Assembly: GCF_030013905.1 (NCBI RefSeq)
Contig: NZ_CP124862.1
Span: forward strand, 4,405,051-4,469,050
Direction of reading: 5' to 3'
Length of the DNA stretch: 64,000 nt
Origin: Petroclostridium sp. X23
GTDB lineage: Bacteria; Bacillota; Clostridia; SK-Y3
The translations under genes were made by a program, and so were the position numbers. The notes beneath the pieces are model-generated. The model was given only the letters and a program-made list of their open reading frames with translations. It was not told the DNA's origin and made no database searches. Positions 53,079 to 60,749 of the stretch are shown in pieces; the stretch's first letter is position 1; every line of letters starts with the position of its first letter.

Positions 53079-54131
53079 ATGAAAAAGATAAGAATTGCAT
53101 TGATTTTTTGTATAACGGTTACATTGATTTCTAGTCTTATAGGATGTGGTGCATCTGATTCCGGTGCGACTAATCCAACAAATGATAATCCGACAAAGAA
53201 GGTAAAAGCTAAAGTATTGAAGCTTGCGCATACAAGGCCTGAGGGGACAGAAGATGATATAGCAATGGAAAATTTTGCAGAACAGGTTAATGAGAAAACA
53301 AATGGAAGTATAAAGATAGATCTATACCCTGCAAATCAACTCGGAGATGCTTTTGTCGTGCAAGAACGTGTAGGAATGGGTGATGTCCAAATGCAATTAG
53401 CTTATCCAGCAACAACGGCAGATAAAAGTTTTGGAATTGTTACGGCTCCATATCTGGTGAATACTTGGGAAGAGGCTGAACAGGTGTATGGTTTAGAGAG
53501 TGAGCTGACAAAAGCTGTTGCTAAACTATATGAGAAGCAAGGAATAAAACTGATTGCTGTTTATCCCAAGTATTTTGGCGGGATTGCATTAATTAAAGAA
53601 CCTAAAGACTACAAGGATGCTAATGTTGCGCAAGGATTAAAGATAAGAGTTCCCACTATTAAATCATTTGAACAAACTGCTGTAGCATTAGGGTACATGG
53701 CTACTCCACTACCTTTTGCAGAGGTATTTACCTCTATGCAAACGGGTATTATTGAAGGAGCCATCGGTTCAGGAGCCGAAGGATATTATACGAATTTTAA
53801 AGATCTGGTCAAGTACTATCTTCCTAATAATGACCATTTTGAAGTATGGTATCTAACTATGAATATGGATTTGTGGAATGAACTTACTGAGGATGAGCAG
53901 AAAGTAATTAGTGATATTGCAAGTGAATTAGTGGACGGTGCCTTTAAGAAAGCAAAAGAACAGCAAGCTAAATATGAAGAGAAGCTAAAAGAAGAAGGTA
54001 TAACAGTATATAGTTATACTGATGAAGAGATAGCGGCATTTGCTAAAAAAGTTAGAGAAGAAGTATGGCCTAAGGTTAGATCAGATTATGGTGAAGAATT
54101 ATTTGACAGCATCGTTAAGAGTTTAAAGTAA
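53079..54131 (+). CDS. dctP: TRAP transporter solute-binding lipoprotein, DctP family (cluster 3)
   Basis: A 350-aa receptor with lipobox SLIGC (Cys23). It has YPANQLGDAFVVQERVGMG, GLKIRVPTIKSFEQTAVALG with the carboxylate-binding Arg, and LPFAEVFTSMQTGIIEGAIG. It is clearly distinct in sequence from the cluster 2 receptor, so the ligand likely differs. GAGGAGGG precedes the ATG. Confidence 0.92.
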   Translation: MKKIRIALIFCITVTLISSLIGCGASDSGATNPTNDNPTKKVKAKVLKLAHTRPEGTEDDIAMENFAEQVNEKTNGSIKIDLYPANQLGDAFVVQERVGMGDVQMQLAYPATTADKSFGIVTAPYLVNTWEEAEQVYGLESELTKAVAKLYEKQGIKLIAVYPKYFGGIALIKEPKDYKDANVAQGLKIRVPTIKSFEQTAVALGYMATPLPFAEVFTSMQTGIIEGAIGSGAEGYYTNFKDLVKYYLPNNDHFEVWYLTMNMDLWNELTEDEQKVISDIASELVDGAFKKAKEQQAKYEEKLKEEGITVYSYTDEEIAAFAKKVREEVWPKVRSDYGEELFDSIVKSLK

Positions 54132-54176
54132 CGGTATGGACGCAAGTAAAATAATTTTATGAATATATTACCGGCA

Positions 54177-54222
54177 AGAAATGTCATAGACTGTAAATTT
54201 ACAGCCTATGATATTTCTTTAT
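54177..54222 (+). terminator. Hairpin between dctP and the asparaginase gene
   Basis: A long imperfect stem (AGAAATGTCATAG...CTGTAAA with TTTACAG...CTATGATATTTCT) followed by TT. It probably ends most dctP transcripts while allowing some readthrough to the next gene. Confidence 0.65.
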
Positions 54223-54275
54223 AAAGTGATGATAAAGCAAATGACCTTAAAGCGTGTTATAGGAGGATGTGTTAG

Positions 54276-55271
54276 ATGAAAAAAATTATGCTACTTGCTA
54301 CTGGCGGAACTTTAGCTTGTGCAATGGATGACGGTGTTCTAACACCTTTAGTAGATGCCAATTCATTTTTAAAGTATATTCCGGAATATAAAGACTTTTG
54401 TGAAATAGATGCAGTCCAAATATTTAATATTGGCAGTACTAGTATGCAACCTGAACATTGGATAGAAATTGGAAAGACTGTAGAGAAATACTATAGTAAA
54501 TATGATGGCTTTGTTATTACTCATGGGACAGATACAATGGCATACACTTCAGCTGCATTATCATATATGTTTCAGTATCTTAATAAACCGGTTGTGATCA
54601 CAGGAGCTCAAAAGCCAATAGAAGCAGAAGGAACGGATGCAGTAAGCAACCTAATAGATTCAATAAGATTTGCCTGTGAGGGAATAGGGGGTGTATTTAT
54701 TGTCTTTAATAGAAGGGTGATTAATGGAACCCGGGCAGTTAAGATAAGATCAAAAAGTTATGACGCTTTCCATAGTATAAATTATCCTTATATAGCTGCA
54801 ATACAGGATGGAAATATAAAATTGCTTAATGGCACAGGGCTTAAAAAGTGTCAGGAGGAGACAAATTTTAAAACTTCACTTTGCACGGATGTCTTTTTGC
54901 TAAAGCTTATTCCAGGAACTAAACCTCAACTGTTTGACTACCTAAAAACAATATATAAGGGTGTAGTTATTGAGACCTTTGGGTGTGGTGGAATGCCTTT
55001 CGGTGAAAAAAGAAATTTATTAGTTAAAATTAAGGATATGATAGATGCGGGAGTGGTTGTGGTAATTACAACACAATGCCTTGAGGAAGGTTGTGATCTT
55101 ACAATCTATAAAGTTGGTAAAGCGACAGCCCAGTATCCAATAATATCAGCACATGATATGAATTCAGAAGCTGCTGTAACAAAATTAATGTGGGTATTAG
55201 GACAAACGCAGAATATCGCAGAAGCAAAAAAGATGTTTTTAACCCCCATGTATAATGATATAACGATATAA
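54276..55271 (+). CDS. ansA: Type I (cytoplasmic) asparaginase
   Basis: A 331-aa amidohydrolase converting asparagine to aspartate and ammonia. The first catalytic Thr is T12 in TGGTLA, the second is T85 in HGTDTMAYT with D86, and ITGAQKP supplies the Lys. No signal peptide is present. It follows the lyase 2 and TRAP genes, which suggests that the lyase releases asparagine or a similar amide. TAGGAGGATG precedes the start. Confidence 0.92.
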   Translation: MKKIMLLATGGTLACAMDDGVLTPLVDANSFLKYIPEYKDFCEIDAVQIFNIGSTSMQPEHWIEIGKTVEKYYSKYDGFVITHGTDTMAYTSAALSYMFQYLNKPVVITGAQKPIEAEGTDAVSNLIDSIRFACEGIGGVFIVFNRRVINGTRAVKIRSKSYDAFHSINYPYIAAIQDGNIKLLNGTGLKKCQEETNFKTSLCTDVFLLKLIPGTKPQLFDYLKTIYKGVVIETFGCGGMPFGEKRNLLVKIKDMIDAGVVVVITTQCLEEGCDLTIYKVGKATAQYPIISAHDMNSEAAVTKLMWVLGQTQNIAEAKKMFLTPMYNDITI

Positions 55272-55355
55272 ATCATATGAGATTGAGTTTTATACTAGTA
55301 CTGCTGTTGATAAATAGGCTATAAAACTCTGTTTATTTTATGGAAAGTATGTAAT

Positions 55356-55582
55356 AATAATCAAAAATTTTCTTGTACTTAGGAGCGTTTGAATTGTATA
55401 CTAGAAGTAATAAGTTAAGTACAAGTTTATCTGCTCCGGAAGAATGCCAGAATATGATTGAGAACTTAAATAACTAGTTAGTTGGAAACGAGGAAGCGTA
55501 TCAAATATAGTTAACAGTTAATGCGTTGAAGCAATTATATGATAGGCTTCATAAAAAGGTGAATCAAATAATTACTAATTAA
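55356..55582 (+). pseudogene. 3' remnant of an argininosuccinate lyase-like gene
   Basis: This DNA aligns base by base with the last ~225 bases of lyase 1 (about 33775-34013): GGAGCGTTTGAATT, CTAGAAGTAATAAGTTAAG, CTGCTCCGGAAGAATG and GGTGAATCAAATAAT match, with an 18-base deletion and in-frame stops. The upstream part of the gene is absent. It leads into GntR paralogue 2 exactly as lyase 1 leads into paralogue 1. Confidence 0.8.
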
Positions 55583-55597
55583 GGAGACTGCAATAAT

Positions 55598-56305
55598 ATG
55601 CATAATCTAAAACAAAAAGGTATTGCCTTATACTATCAAATCGAAGAATATATACGTGAAAAAATTGAGAATGATGAATGGCCAAAGGGGTATCAGATTC
55701 CCTCAGAGCCTGAACTTTCTGATTATTTCAAGGTTAGCCGCTCTACGATACGTCAGGCAATATCGGATCTTGTTGTTCAAGGTTTGCTGATACGAAAACA
55801 AGGTTCCGGTACTTATGTGGCAGAGCCGCCTTTTAAGGGAGATTATATTAAATCTTATTTTCCTGAGGAAGTAGGTAATTTCCATAGATTGTTAAAGATT
55901 AATCATATAGATTGCTCATCTTCAATTGCTCATAGCTTGGAGTTAAAATTGGGTAGTAGGCTAACGGAAATTTGCAGACTTAGATACCTCAGAGATGAGA
56001 AAGAACCCGCTATACTGGAAAAGTCTTATTATGAAAGTGCTCTCTTTTCGGGGCTGGAAAAAGAAGATTTTAGTGGAAGAATATATGATATCATCGAAAA
56101 CAAATTCAATACTAAACTAATAAAGGCTAAAACACTGATTGAACCGGTTATGTTAACGGTAAATGAAGCTGCTATACTTGGTACTACCCCCACTTCACCT
56201 GTATTGCTGTTATCTAGAATTTGTTATACAAATCAGGATAGGCCGGTAATATTGACTAAAAGTTTGGTCAGATCAGATAAATGTAAGTTACAGATTGTGG
56301 ATTGA
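55598..56305 (+). CDS. GntR-family regulator with UTRA domain (paralogue 2)
   Basis: A 235-aa near-identical twin of the regulator at 34029: the recognition helix SRSTIRQAISDLV and the wing GSGTYVAEP are the same, and there is a 3-residue deletion after GDYIKS. UTRA residues such as EKSYYESALF and SRICYTNQDRP are kept. It is intact although both flanking genes are decayed, so selection may be maintaining it. AAGGAG lies upstream of the ATG. Confidence 0.92.
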   Translation: MHNLKQKGIALYYQIEEYIREKIENDEWPKGYQIPSEPELSDYFKVSRSTIRQAISDLVVQGLLIRKQGSGTYVAEPPFKGDYIKSYFPEEVGNFHRLLKINHIDCSSSIAHSLELKLGSRLTEICRLRYLRDEKEPAILEKSYYESALFSGLEKEDFSGRIYDIIENKFNTKLIKAKTLIEPVMLTVNEAAILGTTPTSPVLLLSRICYTNQDRPVILTKSLVRSDKCKLQIVD

Positions 56306-56427
56306 GACTATTATTGAGTGGAGACTGGAAAATAAAAAAGTTTACCTCGGTATCTCCAGCTTTGTTTATTATCTTGTACTATTAGGAGAAAGGTATTAAC
56401 ATATCTGAAAAATTGATTTCAAAATAA
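56304..56427 (+). pseudogene. Internally deleted TAXI receptor gene
   Basis: Bases 56304-56376 match the start region of the TAXI gene at 34740-34815 (GGATT...AAAAAAGTTTA, TATCTCCAGCTTTG). Bases 56377-56427 match its last codons (TTAGGAGAAAGGTATTAAC, CTGAAAAATTGATTTC, stop). About 950 bases between are missing. Confidence 0.78.
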
Positions 56428-56434
56428 GGTGAGC

Positions 56435-56493
56435 GTAAAACTAAAAGACAGGAAAATTTAGATGAACAGTTATCTCCTGTCTTTTAGTTTTAC
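56435..56493. terminator. Perfect 19-bp hairpin terminator after the cluster 1 relic
   Basis: Arms 56435-56453 and 56475-56493 (GTAAAACTAAAAGACAGGA and complement) are exact. The stem carries A/T tracts on both sides and can act bidirectionally for the convergent malic enzyme gene. The loop is related to that of the hairpin at 35834-35879. Confidence 0.85.
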
Positions 56494-56530
56494 AAAATAA
56501 AATATGAGTTTATAGATGAAAGAAAAAGGA

Positions 56531-57703
56531 TTAAATACGAGCAACACCACTTTTGCGGGCGGCTGCTGCAACAGCGGAAGCTACTGAATCCTTAACACGC
56601 GAATCAAAGGCAATCGGAATGATATAGTCAGCTTTCAGTTCTTCATCAGAAATGAGTCCTGCTATAGCATAAGCTGCTGCAATTTTCATATCATCATTTA
56701 TATCACTGGCCCGCACATCAAGGGCACCACGAAAGATGCCGGGGAATGCCAGCACATTGTTTATCTGATTAGCAAAATCTGAACGACCTGTTCCTATGAC
56801 GCCGGCTCCTGCAGCAATTGCTTCATCAGGCATGATCTCCGGTGTAGGATTTGCCATTGCGAATATGATTGGGCGAGGAGCCATAGATCTTACCATTTCA
56901 GGAGTAACTGTACCTGGGGCTGACACACCGATAAAAACATCTGCTCCTCTGAGTACATCGCTTAGTGTTCCTTTTTTCATATGTATGTTGGAAATAGCGG
57001 CTATTTCAGTTTTCACAAGATTAAGGTCATCGCGGTCTTTAGAAATTGCACCCTTTCGGTCACACATTACGACATCCTTGAGTCCCATTGCAATTAACAG
57101 TTTGATAATGGCAACGCCTGCTGCTCCCGCACCATTGATTACTACGCTAATTTCATCAATTTTTTTACCGGTCAGTTTCAAAGCATTGATTAATGCTGCC
57201 AGTGTGACTACAGCTGTACCATGCTGATCATCATGAAAAATCGGAATATCACAGCGTTCTTTCAACTTATGTTCTATTTCGAAGCAGCGTGGCGCTGAAA
57301 TATCCTCCAGGTTTATGCCTCCAAAACTACCTGCCAGCAGCGCAACCGTATTTACAATATCATCTACGTCTTTGGAACGTATGCATAATGGAACAGCGTC
57401 AACGCCTCCGAACTCCTTAAATAGAACACACTTGCCTTCCATTACCGGCATACCGGCCTCAGGACCGATATCACCTAAACCAAGAACAGCTGTACCATCG
57501 GTTACAACTGCCACTGTATTCCAACGCCCAGTTAATTCATAACTTTTGTTATTATCCTTCTGAATTTCTAAGCATGGCTGTGCTACGCCTGGAGTATATG
57601 CCAAGGATAAATCTTCCTTGCTGGCTACAGATACTTTTGAAGTAACTTCCAGCTTACCTCTCCATTGATAATGTTTCTTCAAAGATTCCATTGAGTAATT
57701 CAT
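56531..57703 (-). CDS. NAD(P)-dependent malic enzyme
   Basis: A 390-aa short-type malic enzyme that oxidatively decarboxylates malate to pyruvate. The Tyr of YTPGVAQPC is Y36, the catalytic Lys is K91 in EGKCVLFKEFGGVD, the metal site is in FHDDQHGTA, and the nucleotide loop is NGAGAAGVAI. GGGAGG precedes the ATG. With the fumarase at 60750 and the two fumarate-releasing lyases, it would complete fumarate to pyruvate. It lies downstream of a LysR gene on the same strand with a palindromic operator between them. Confidence 0.94.
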   Translation of the reverse strand: MNYSMESLKKHYQWRGKLEVTSKVSVASKEDLSLAYTPGVAQPCLEIQKDNNKSYELTGRWNTVAVVTDGTAVLGLGDIGPEAGMPVMEGKCVLFKEFGGVDAVPLCIRSKDVDDIVNTVALLAGSFGGINLEDISAPRCFEIEHKLKERCDIPIFHDDQHGTAVVTLAALINALKLTGKKIDEISVVINGAGAAGVAIIKLLIAMGLKDVVMCDRKGAISKDRDDLNLVKTEIAAISNIHMKKGTLSDVLRGADVFIGVSAPGTVTPEMVRSMAPRPIIFAMANPTPEIMPDEAIAAGAGVIGTGRSDFANQINNVLAFPGIFRGALDVRASDINDDMKIAAAYAIAGLISDEELKADYIIPIAFDSRVKDSVASAVAAAARKSGVARI

Positions 57704-57797
57704 GATTAACCTCCCAAAATAAACAGATATATCAGGCCTGAGTTGTAACTACATTATAGCTGGCAAGTACTAATTTGTAAAATATAGATTTTTTTTA

Positions 57798-57830
57798 TTA
57801 TCATAGATAATATCTATGATAATATCTATG
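57798..57830. promoter_or_regulatory. LysR-type operator upstream of the malic enzyme gene
   Basis: TTATCATAGAT-AAT-ATCTATGATAA (57798-57822) is a perfect palindrome with an extra half site TATCTATG at 57823-57830. It contains T-N11-A-type geometry and sits about 95-130 bases before the gene, adjacent to the LysR gene that probably encodes its ligand. Confidence 0.65.
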
Positions 57831-57910
57831 CCAGTTGAAGATGGAAAATATATGGAACCATAGATTCATCATAAATGGATAAGCATGTGATTTATAAACG
57901 GATACAATGA

Positions 57911-58786
57911 TTATTTGAAGCAGTATTCCTTTGTAAATGCTATTAGTTTAGCAACATCGCTATAAATATGTTTATTTTTTTTCCAAATTAAAGCTATGTT
58001 CATCTCTATAGGATCGCTCAATGGTATACCGACAATATCTTTTTCCATGAAAGCAATTTCCTGAAAAAGAAATGCACCTGCATTACAGCTGGAAATGAAC
58101 TTTTTAATTGTATAAAGCTGGCTGGAATATAATAGAACTTTCGGTTGCAACCCTAAATCAGCAAAACGTTTTTTAACAGTAGCATTTTGAAAAGAATCAG
58201 CTTTAAAAAGAATTAAGGGTTCATCTTTAAGCATCTTAATATCAACAGAGGTACACTTTGCTAATCGATGGTCAGGACGGACACAAAACAGCAATTGCGT
58301 ACTAAGTATATTTAAAACATGTAACTGATCTCCGATATTGTCATCTGCGACGACTAATGCAATATCTAGTACATCATCCTCTAATAACTGTTGAGTCTGT
58401 AGAGAGCCGTACTCAAATATTTCTATTTGTATTTCAGGATAAATATTGCGAAAGTCATTAAAAATAGCTGGAAACAGGAATGTACCAATCATTGGTGGTA
58501 CGCCAATTTTAATATGGTTTTTTGTTTGACCAAGATCTTTCATCTGTTGAGAAAGGGTATCAATTGATTCTAAAATCTCATTGACCCTTTCTAAAAAAAA
58601 AGATCCTTCCTGTGTTAATTTCAGGCGCTTGTTAATGCGATGAAACAAATTGATTCCAAATTCGGTTTCTAATTCTTTAATAGAGCTGGAGATGGAAGGT
58701 TGAGATAAGTGGAGTTCTGCAGCTGCTTTTGTGATGTTATTATATTTACATACAGCTTGAAAGTGCTGCATTTGAGAAATTTTCAT
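57911..58786 (-). CDS. LysR-family transcriptional regulator
   Basis: A 291-aa regulator starting at the ATG at 58786 (AAAAGGAG upstream; an in-frame TTG at 58810 precedes that site). The N-terminal HTH is NITKAAAELHLSQPSISSSI with ELETEFGINLFHR. The C-terminal part is the LysR substrate domain (KIGVPPMIGTFLFPAIF, ALVVADDNIG). It probably controls the malic enzyme and possibly fumarase genes in response to a dicarboxylate. Confidence 0.92.
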   Translation of the reverse strand: MKISQMQHFQAVCKYNNITKAAAELHLSQPSISSSIKELETEFGINLFHRINKRLKLTQEGSFFLERVNEILESIDTLSQQMKDLGQTKNHIKIGVPPMIGTFLFPAIFNDFRNIYPEIQIEIFEYGSLQTQQLLEDDVLDIALVVADDNIGDQLHVLNILSTQLLFCVRPDHRLAKCTSVDIKMLKDEPLILFKADSFQNATVKKRFADLGLQPKVLLYSSQLYTIKKFISSCNAGAFLFQEIAFMEKDIVGIPLSDPIEMNIALIWKKNKHIYSDVAKLIAFTKEYCFK

Positions 58787-58892
58787 AAACCGCAACTCCT
58801 TTTTTATCAATATAATAGTACTGTATTATGTATGCAAAGGTTGGAGAATCTCCAATTCTGCTGTGTCTGTACAAGCCGTAAAATATTTATTG

Positions 58893-58974
58893 CATAAAGT
58901 TTTTACACAATTCTCGTGTGTACGGAAGATAACTTCTAAAAACACATCGCTCAATAAGTTAATTATACCATAAA
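58893..58974 (+). repeat. Conserved ~82-base intergenic element, copy 1
   Basis: It aligns without gaps to 60545-60626: shared blocks are ATAAAGTTTTTA, CTCGT, TACGGAAGAT and AAGTTAATTATACC. It lies between the divergent LysR and ispD genes and is followed by a terminator at 59035-59054, so it may be part of a short plus-strand transcript. No other gene is visible in the 58787-59155 gap. Confidence 0.6.
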
Positions 58975-59034
58975 ATCTGGTGTCCAAGTAAAATTTAAAA
59001 TGAAGATTTATTTGATAAAAGCATAAAAATTCAA

Positions 59035-59054
59035 CTAACCTTAGGTTGGCTTTT
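59035..59054 (+). terminator. Terminator-like hairpin before ispD
   Basis: Stem CTAACC/GGTTGG with loop TTA, followed by CTTTTG. It resembles the hairpin at 48406-48430 and is not preceded by an annotated gene on this strand. Confidence 0.55.
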
Positions 59055-59155
59055 GCTATGTTTTAATGTAAAATAATTTTAGTGTCGTTAGGTGTGGCAG
59101 ACTAAATATTAAACGGAGTGAATCATGATTAAATTGCTTTTGCTGGAGGGATAGT

Positions 59156-59917
59156 GTGTTAAAAAAGATAAAAAATATATTCAAGGAAGCGCAAATAAAA
59201 AGAAAGGGAGAGTTTTGCTCTGCCATCATTGTTGCCGCGGGTAAAGGAACGCGTATGCAATCTGCAAAGAACAAGCAATTTATTGACATCTTGGATAAAC
59301 CGGTACTTGCATACACTTTAGAAGCCTTTGATGATTGTAGTGTGATAGACGAGATCATCATTGTTACCCGTCAAGAAGATATCATGCTGTGTAAAGAAAT
59401 CGTAGATATATCGGAACTCAACAAAGTATCAAAAATTATCGTCGGCGGTGGGGAAAGACAGGATTCGGTATATAACGGACTTAAAGAAATAAGTACCGAA
59501 GCTACTATCGTAGCTGTCCATGATGGCGCAAGGCCTTTGATTCTACCTGAACATATTGAGGAAGCAGTAGAAGCAGCAATAGAAAATGGTGCTGCTGCGG
59601 TGGGTGTAAGAGTAAAAGATACAATTAAGCTGGTCGATGATAATAATAATATCGTAAATACGCTGGATAGAAGCAAACTTTGGGCGGTTCAGACACCACA
59701 GGTATTTAGGAAAGAACTGCTGATGGAGGCATATCAAAGGGCAATTGAAGAAAATATTCAGGCAACTGATGATTGCATGCTGGTGGAACAAACGGGGAAG
59801 AGGGTAAAGATGGTGGAGGGAAGTTATGAAAATATTAAGATTACTACTCCCGAAGACATATTTTTGGCAGAAGCAATTATAGATGGAAGAGTGCCGGACG
59901 AGGAGGATTTTGAATGA
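59156..59917 (+). CDS. ispD: 2-C-methyl-D-erythritol 4-phosphate cytidylyltransferase
   Basis: IspD activates MEP with CTP in the non-mevalonate isoprenoid pathway. The protein is 253 aa from a GTG with GGAGGG 5 bases upstream, and it has a ~20-residue basic N-terminal extension. The CTP-binding AAGKGTRM starts near residue 28, with HDGARPL and the C-terminal ITTPEDIFLAEA. It overlaps ispF by 4 bases. Confidence 0.95.
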   Translation: MLKKIKNIFKEAQIKRKGEFCSAIIVAAGKGTRMQSAKNKQFIDILDKPVLAYTLEAFDDCSVIDEIIIVTRQEDIMLCKEIVDISELNKVSKIIVGGGERQDSVYNGLKEISTEATIVAVHDGARPLILPEHIEEAVEAAIENGAAAVGVRVKDTIKLVDDNNNIVNTLDRSKLWAVQTPQVFRKELLMEAYQRAIEENIQATDDCMLVEQTGKRVKMVEGSYENIKITTPEDIFLAEAIIDGRVPDEEDFE

Positions 59918-60381
59918 GAATCGGACATGGATATGATGTACACAGATTGGTTGAAGATAGAGCACTTATTATAGGTGGTGTGGAAATTCCTTATGAAAAA
60001 GGCTTATTAGGGCATTCGGATGCCGATGTACTTCTCCATGCTATTATGGATGCATTATTAGGGGCAGCGGCTTTGGGGGATATTGGAAAGCATTTTCCGG
60101 ATACAGATGATAAATACAAAGGAATATCAAGCATACTGCTTTTGAGGGAAGTAAAAAAGGTACTGGATGCAAAAGGCTATAAAGTGAATAATATAGATGC
60201 AACCATTATTGTGCAGCGCCCTAAAATGGCACCTCACATACAGACAATGAGGGATAACATTGCGGATCATTTAGACATTGCCGTTGACCAAGTCAATATA
60301 AAGGCGACTACAACGGAAGGACTAGGGTTTGTCGGAGCAGGTGAAGGGATTGCTGCCCACGCAGTTTGCACCATTATCTAG
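59914..60381 (+). CDS. ispF: 2-C-methyl-D-erythritol 2,4-cyclodiphosphate synthase
   Basis: IspF makes the cyclodiphosphate next in the MEP pathway. It is 155 aa; metal ligands D8 and H10 (GYDVHRL) and H42 (LGHSDADVLLHAI), plus KATTTEGLGFVG at the C-terminus, are all standard. The start is coupled to the ispD stop. Confidence 0.96.
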   Translation: MRIGHGYDVHRLVEDRALIIGGVEIPYEKGLLGHSDADVLLHAIMDALLGAAALGDIGKHFPDTDDKYKGISSILLLREVKKVLDAKGYKVNNIDATIIVQRPKMAPHIQTMRDNIADHLDIAVDQVNIKATTTEGLGFVGAGEGIAAHAVCTII

Positions 60382-60426
60382 GAAGAAACAAGTGACAAGG
60401 GACGGAATTTTTTGAGCAGAAGAAAC

Positions 60427-60494
60427 CACACAAGGGGACTGGTCTGCTGGCAGGCTTGATTTTTGGCCTGACTGCGGCCCTGTCCCCTTGTGTG
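60427..60494. repeat. Hairpin repeat after ispF
   Basis: A 13-bp perfect stem (CACACAAGGGGAC 60427-60439 with GTCCCCTTGTGTG 60482-60494) enclosing a partly paired GC-rich loop. It may serve as the ispDF terminator though no T-tract follows. Confidence 0.65.
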
Positions 60495-60544
60495 ATTTCT
60501 GAACAGTTGAGCGTTTATTTAAAAGCGATATGTCATTGAAAAAC

Positions 60545-60626
60545 TATAAAGTTTTTATAGAATCCTCGTATATACGGAAGATTACTGCTGAAAACATGTT
60601 GCTTGATAAGTTAATTATACCGTAGC
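60545..60626 (+). repeat. Conserved ~82-base intergenic element, copy 2
   Basis: Same element as 58893-58974, in the same orientation, about 125 bases before fumC. It could be a leader RNA or an old duplicated promoter region. Confidence 0.6.
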
Positions 60627-60660
60627 ACGCCTGGTTTTAATAACTAAAATCTATTGAAAT

Positions 60661-60684
60661 ATAGATAAATAATATTTTATCTTT
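60661..60684. promoter_or_regulatory. Candidate LysR-type site upstream of fumC
   Basis: AGATAAA-N6-TTTATCT (60663-60682), preceded by AT, shares ATAGATAA with the perfect operator at 57798-57830. It is weaker but well placed about 70-90 bases before the fumC start. Confidence 0.4.
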
Positions 60685-60749
60685 ATGATTGTTTTTGATA
60701 TCATTCTTATTAGAAGCAGATATCAACCTTGTTAAAGGAGGAGATTTTT

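Noticed and set aside
56796..57227. A 143-codon plus-strand open frame within the malic enzyme region
   Set aside because: It is antisense to a well-supported malic enzyme and translates to Ser/Thr/Ile-rich sequence without motifs.
60545..60626. Purine-riboswitch reading of the element with CTCGTATA before fumC
   Set aside because: Beyond the CTCGTATA start, the conserved core and closing stem of a purine riboswitch are missing, and the other copy reads CTCGTGTG.
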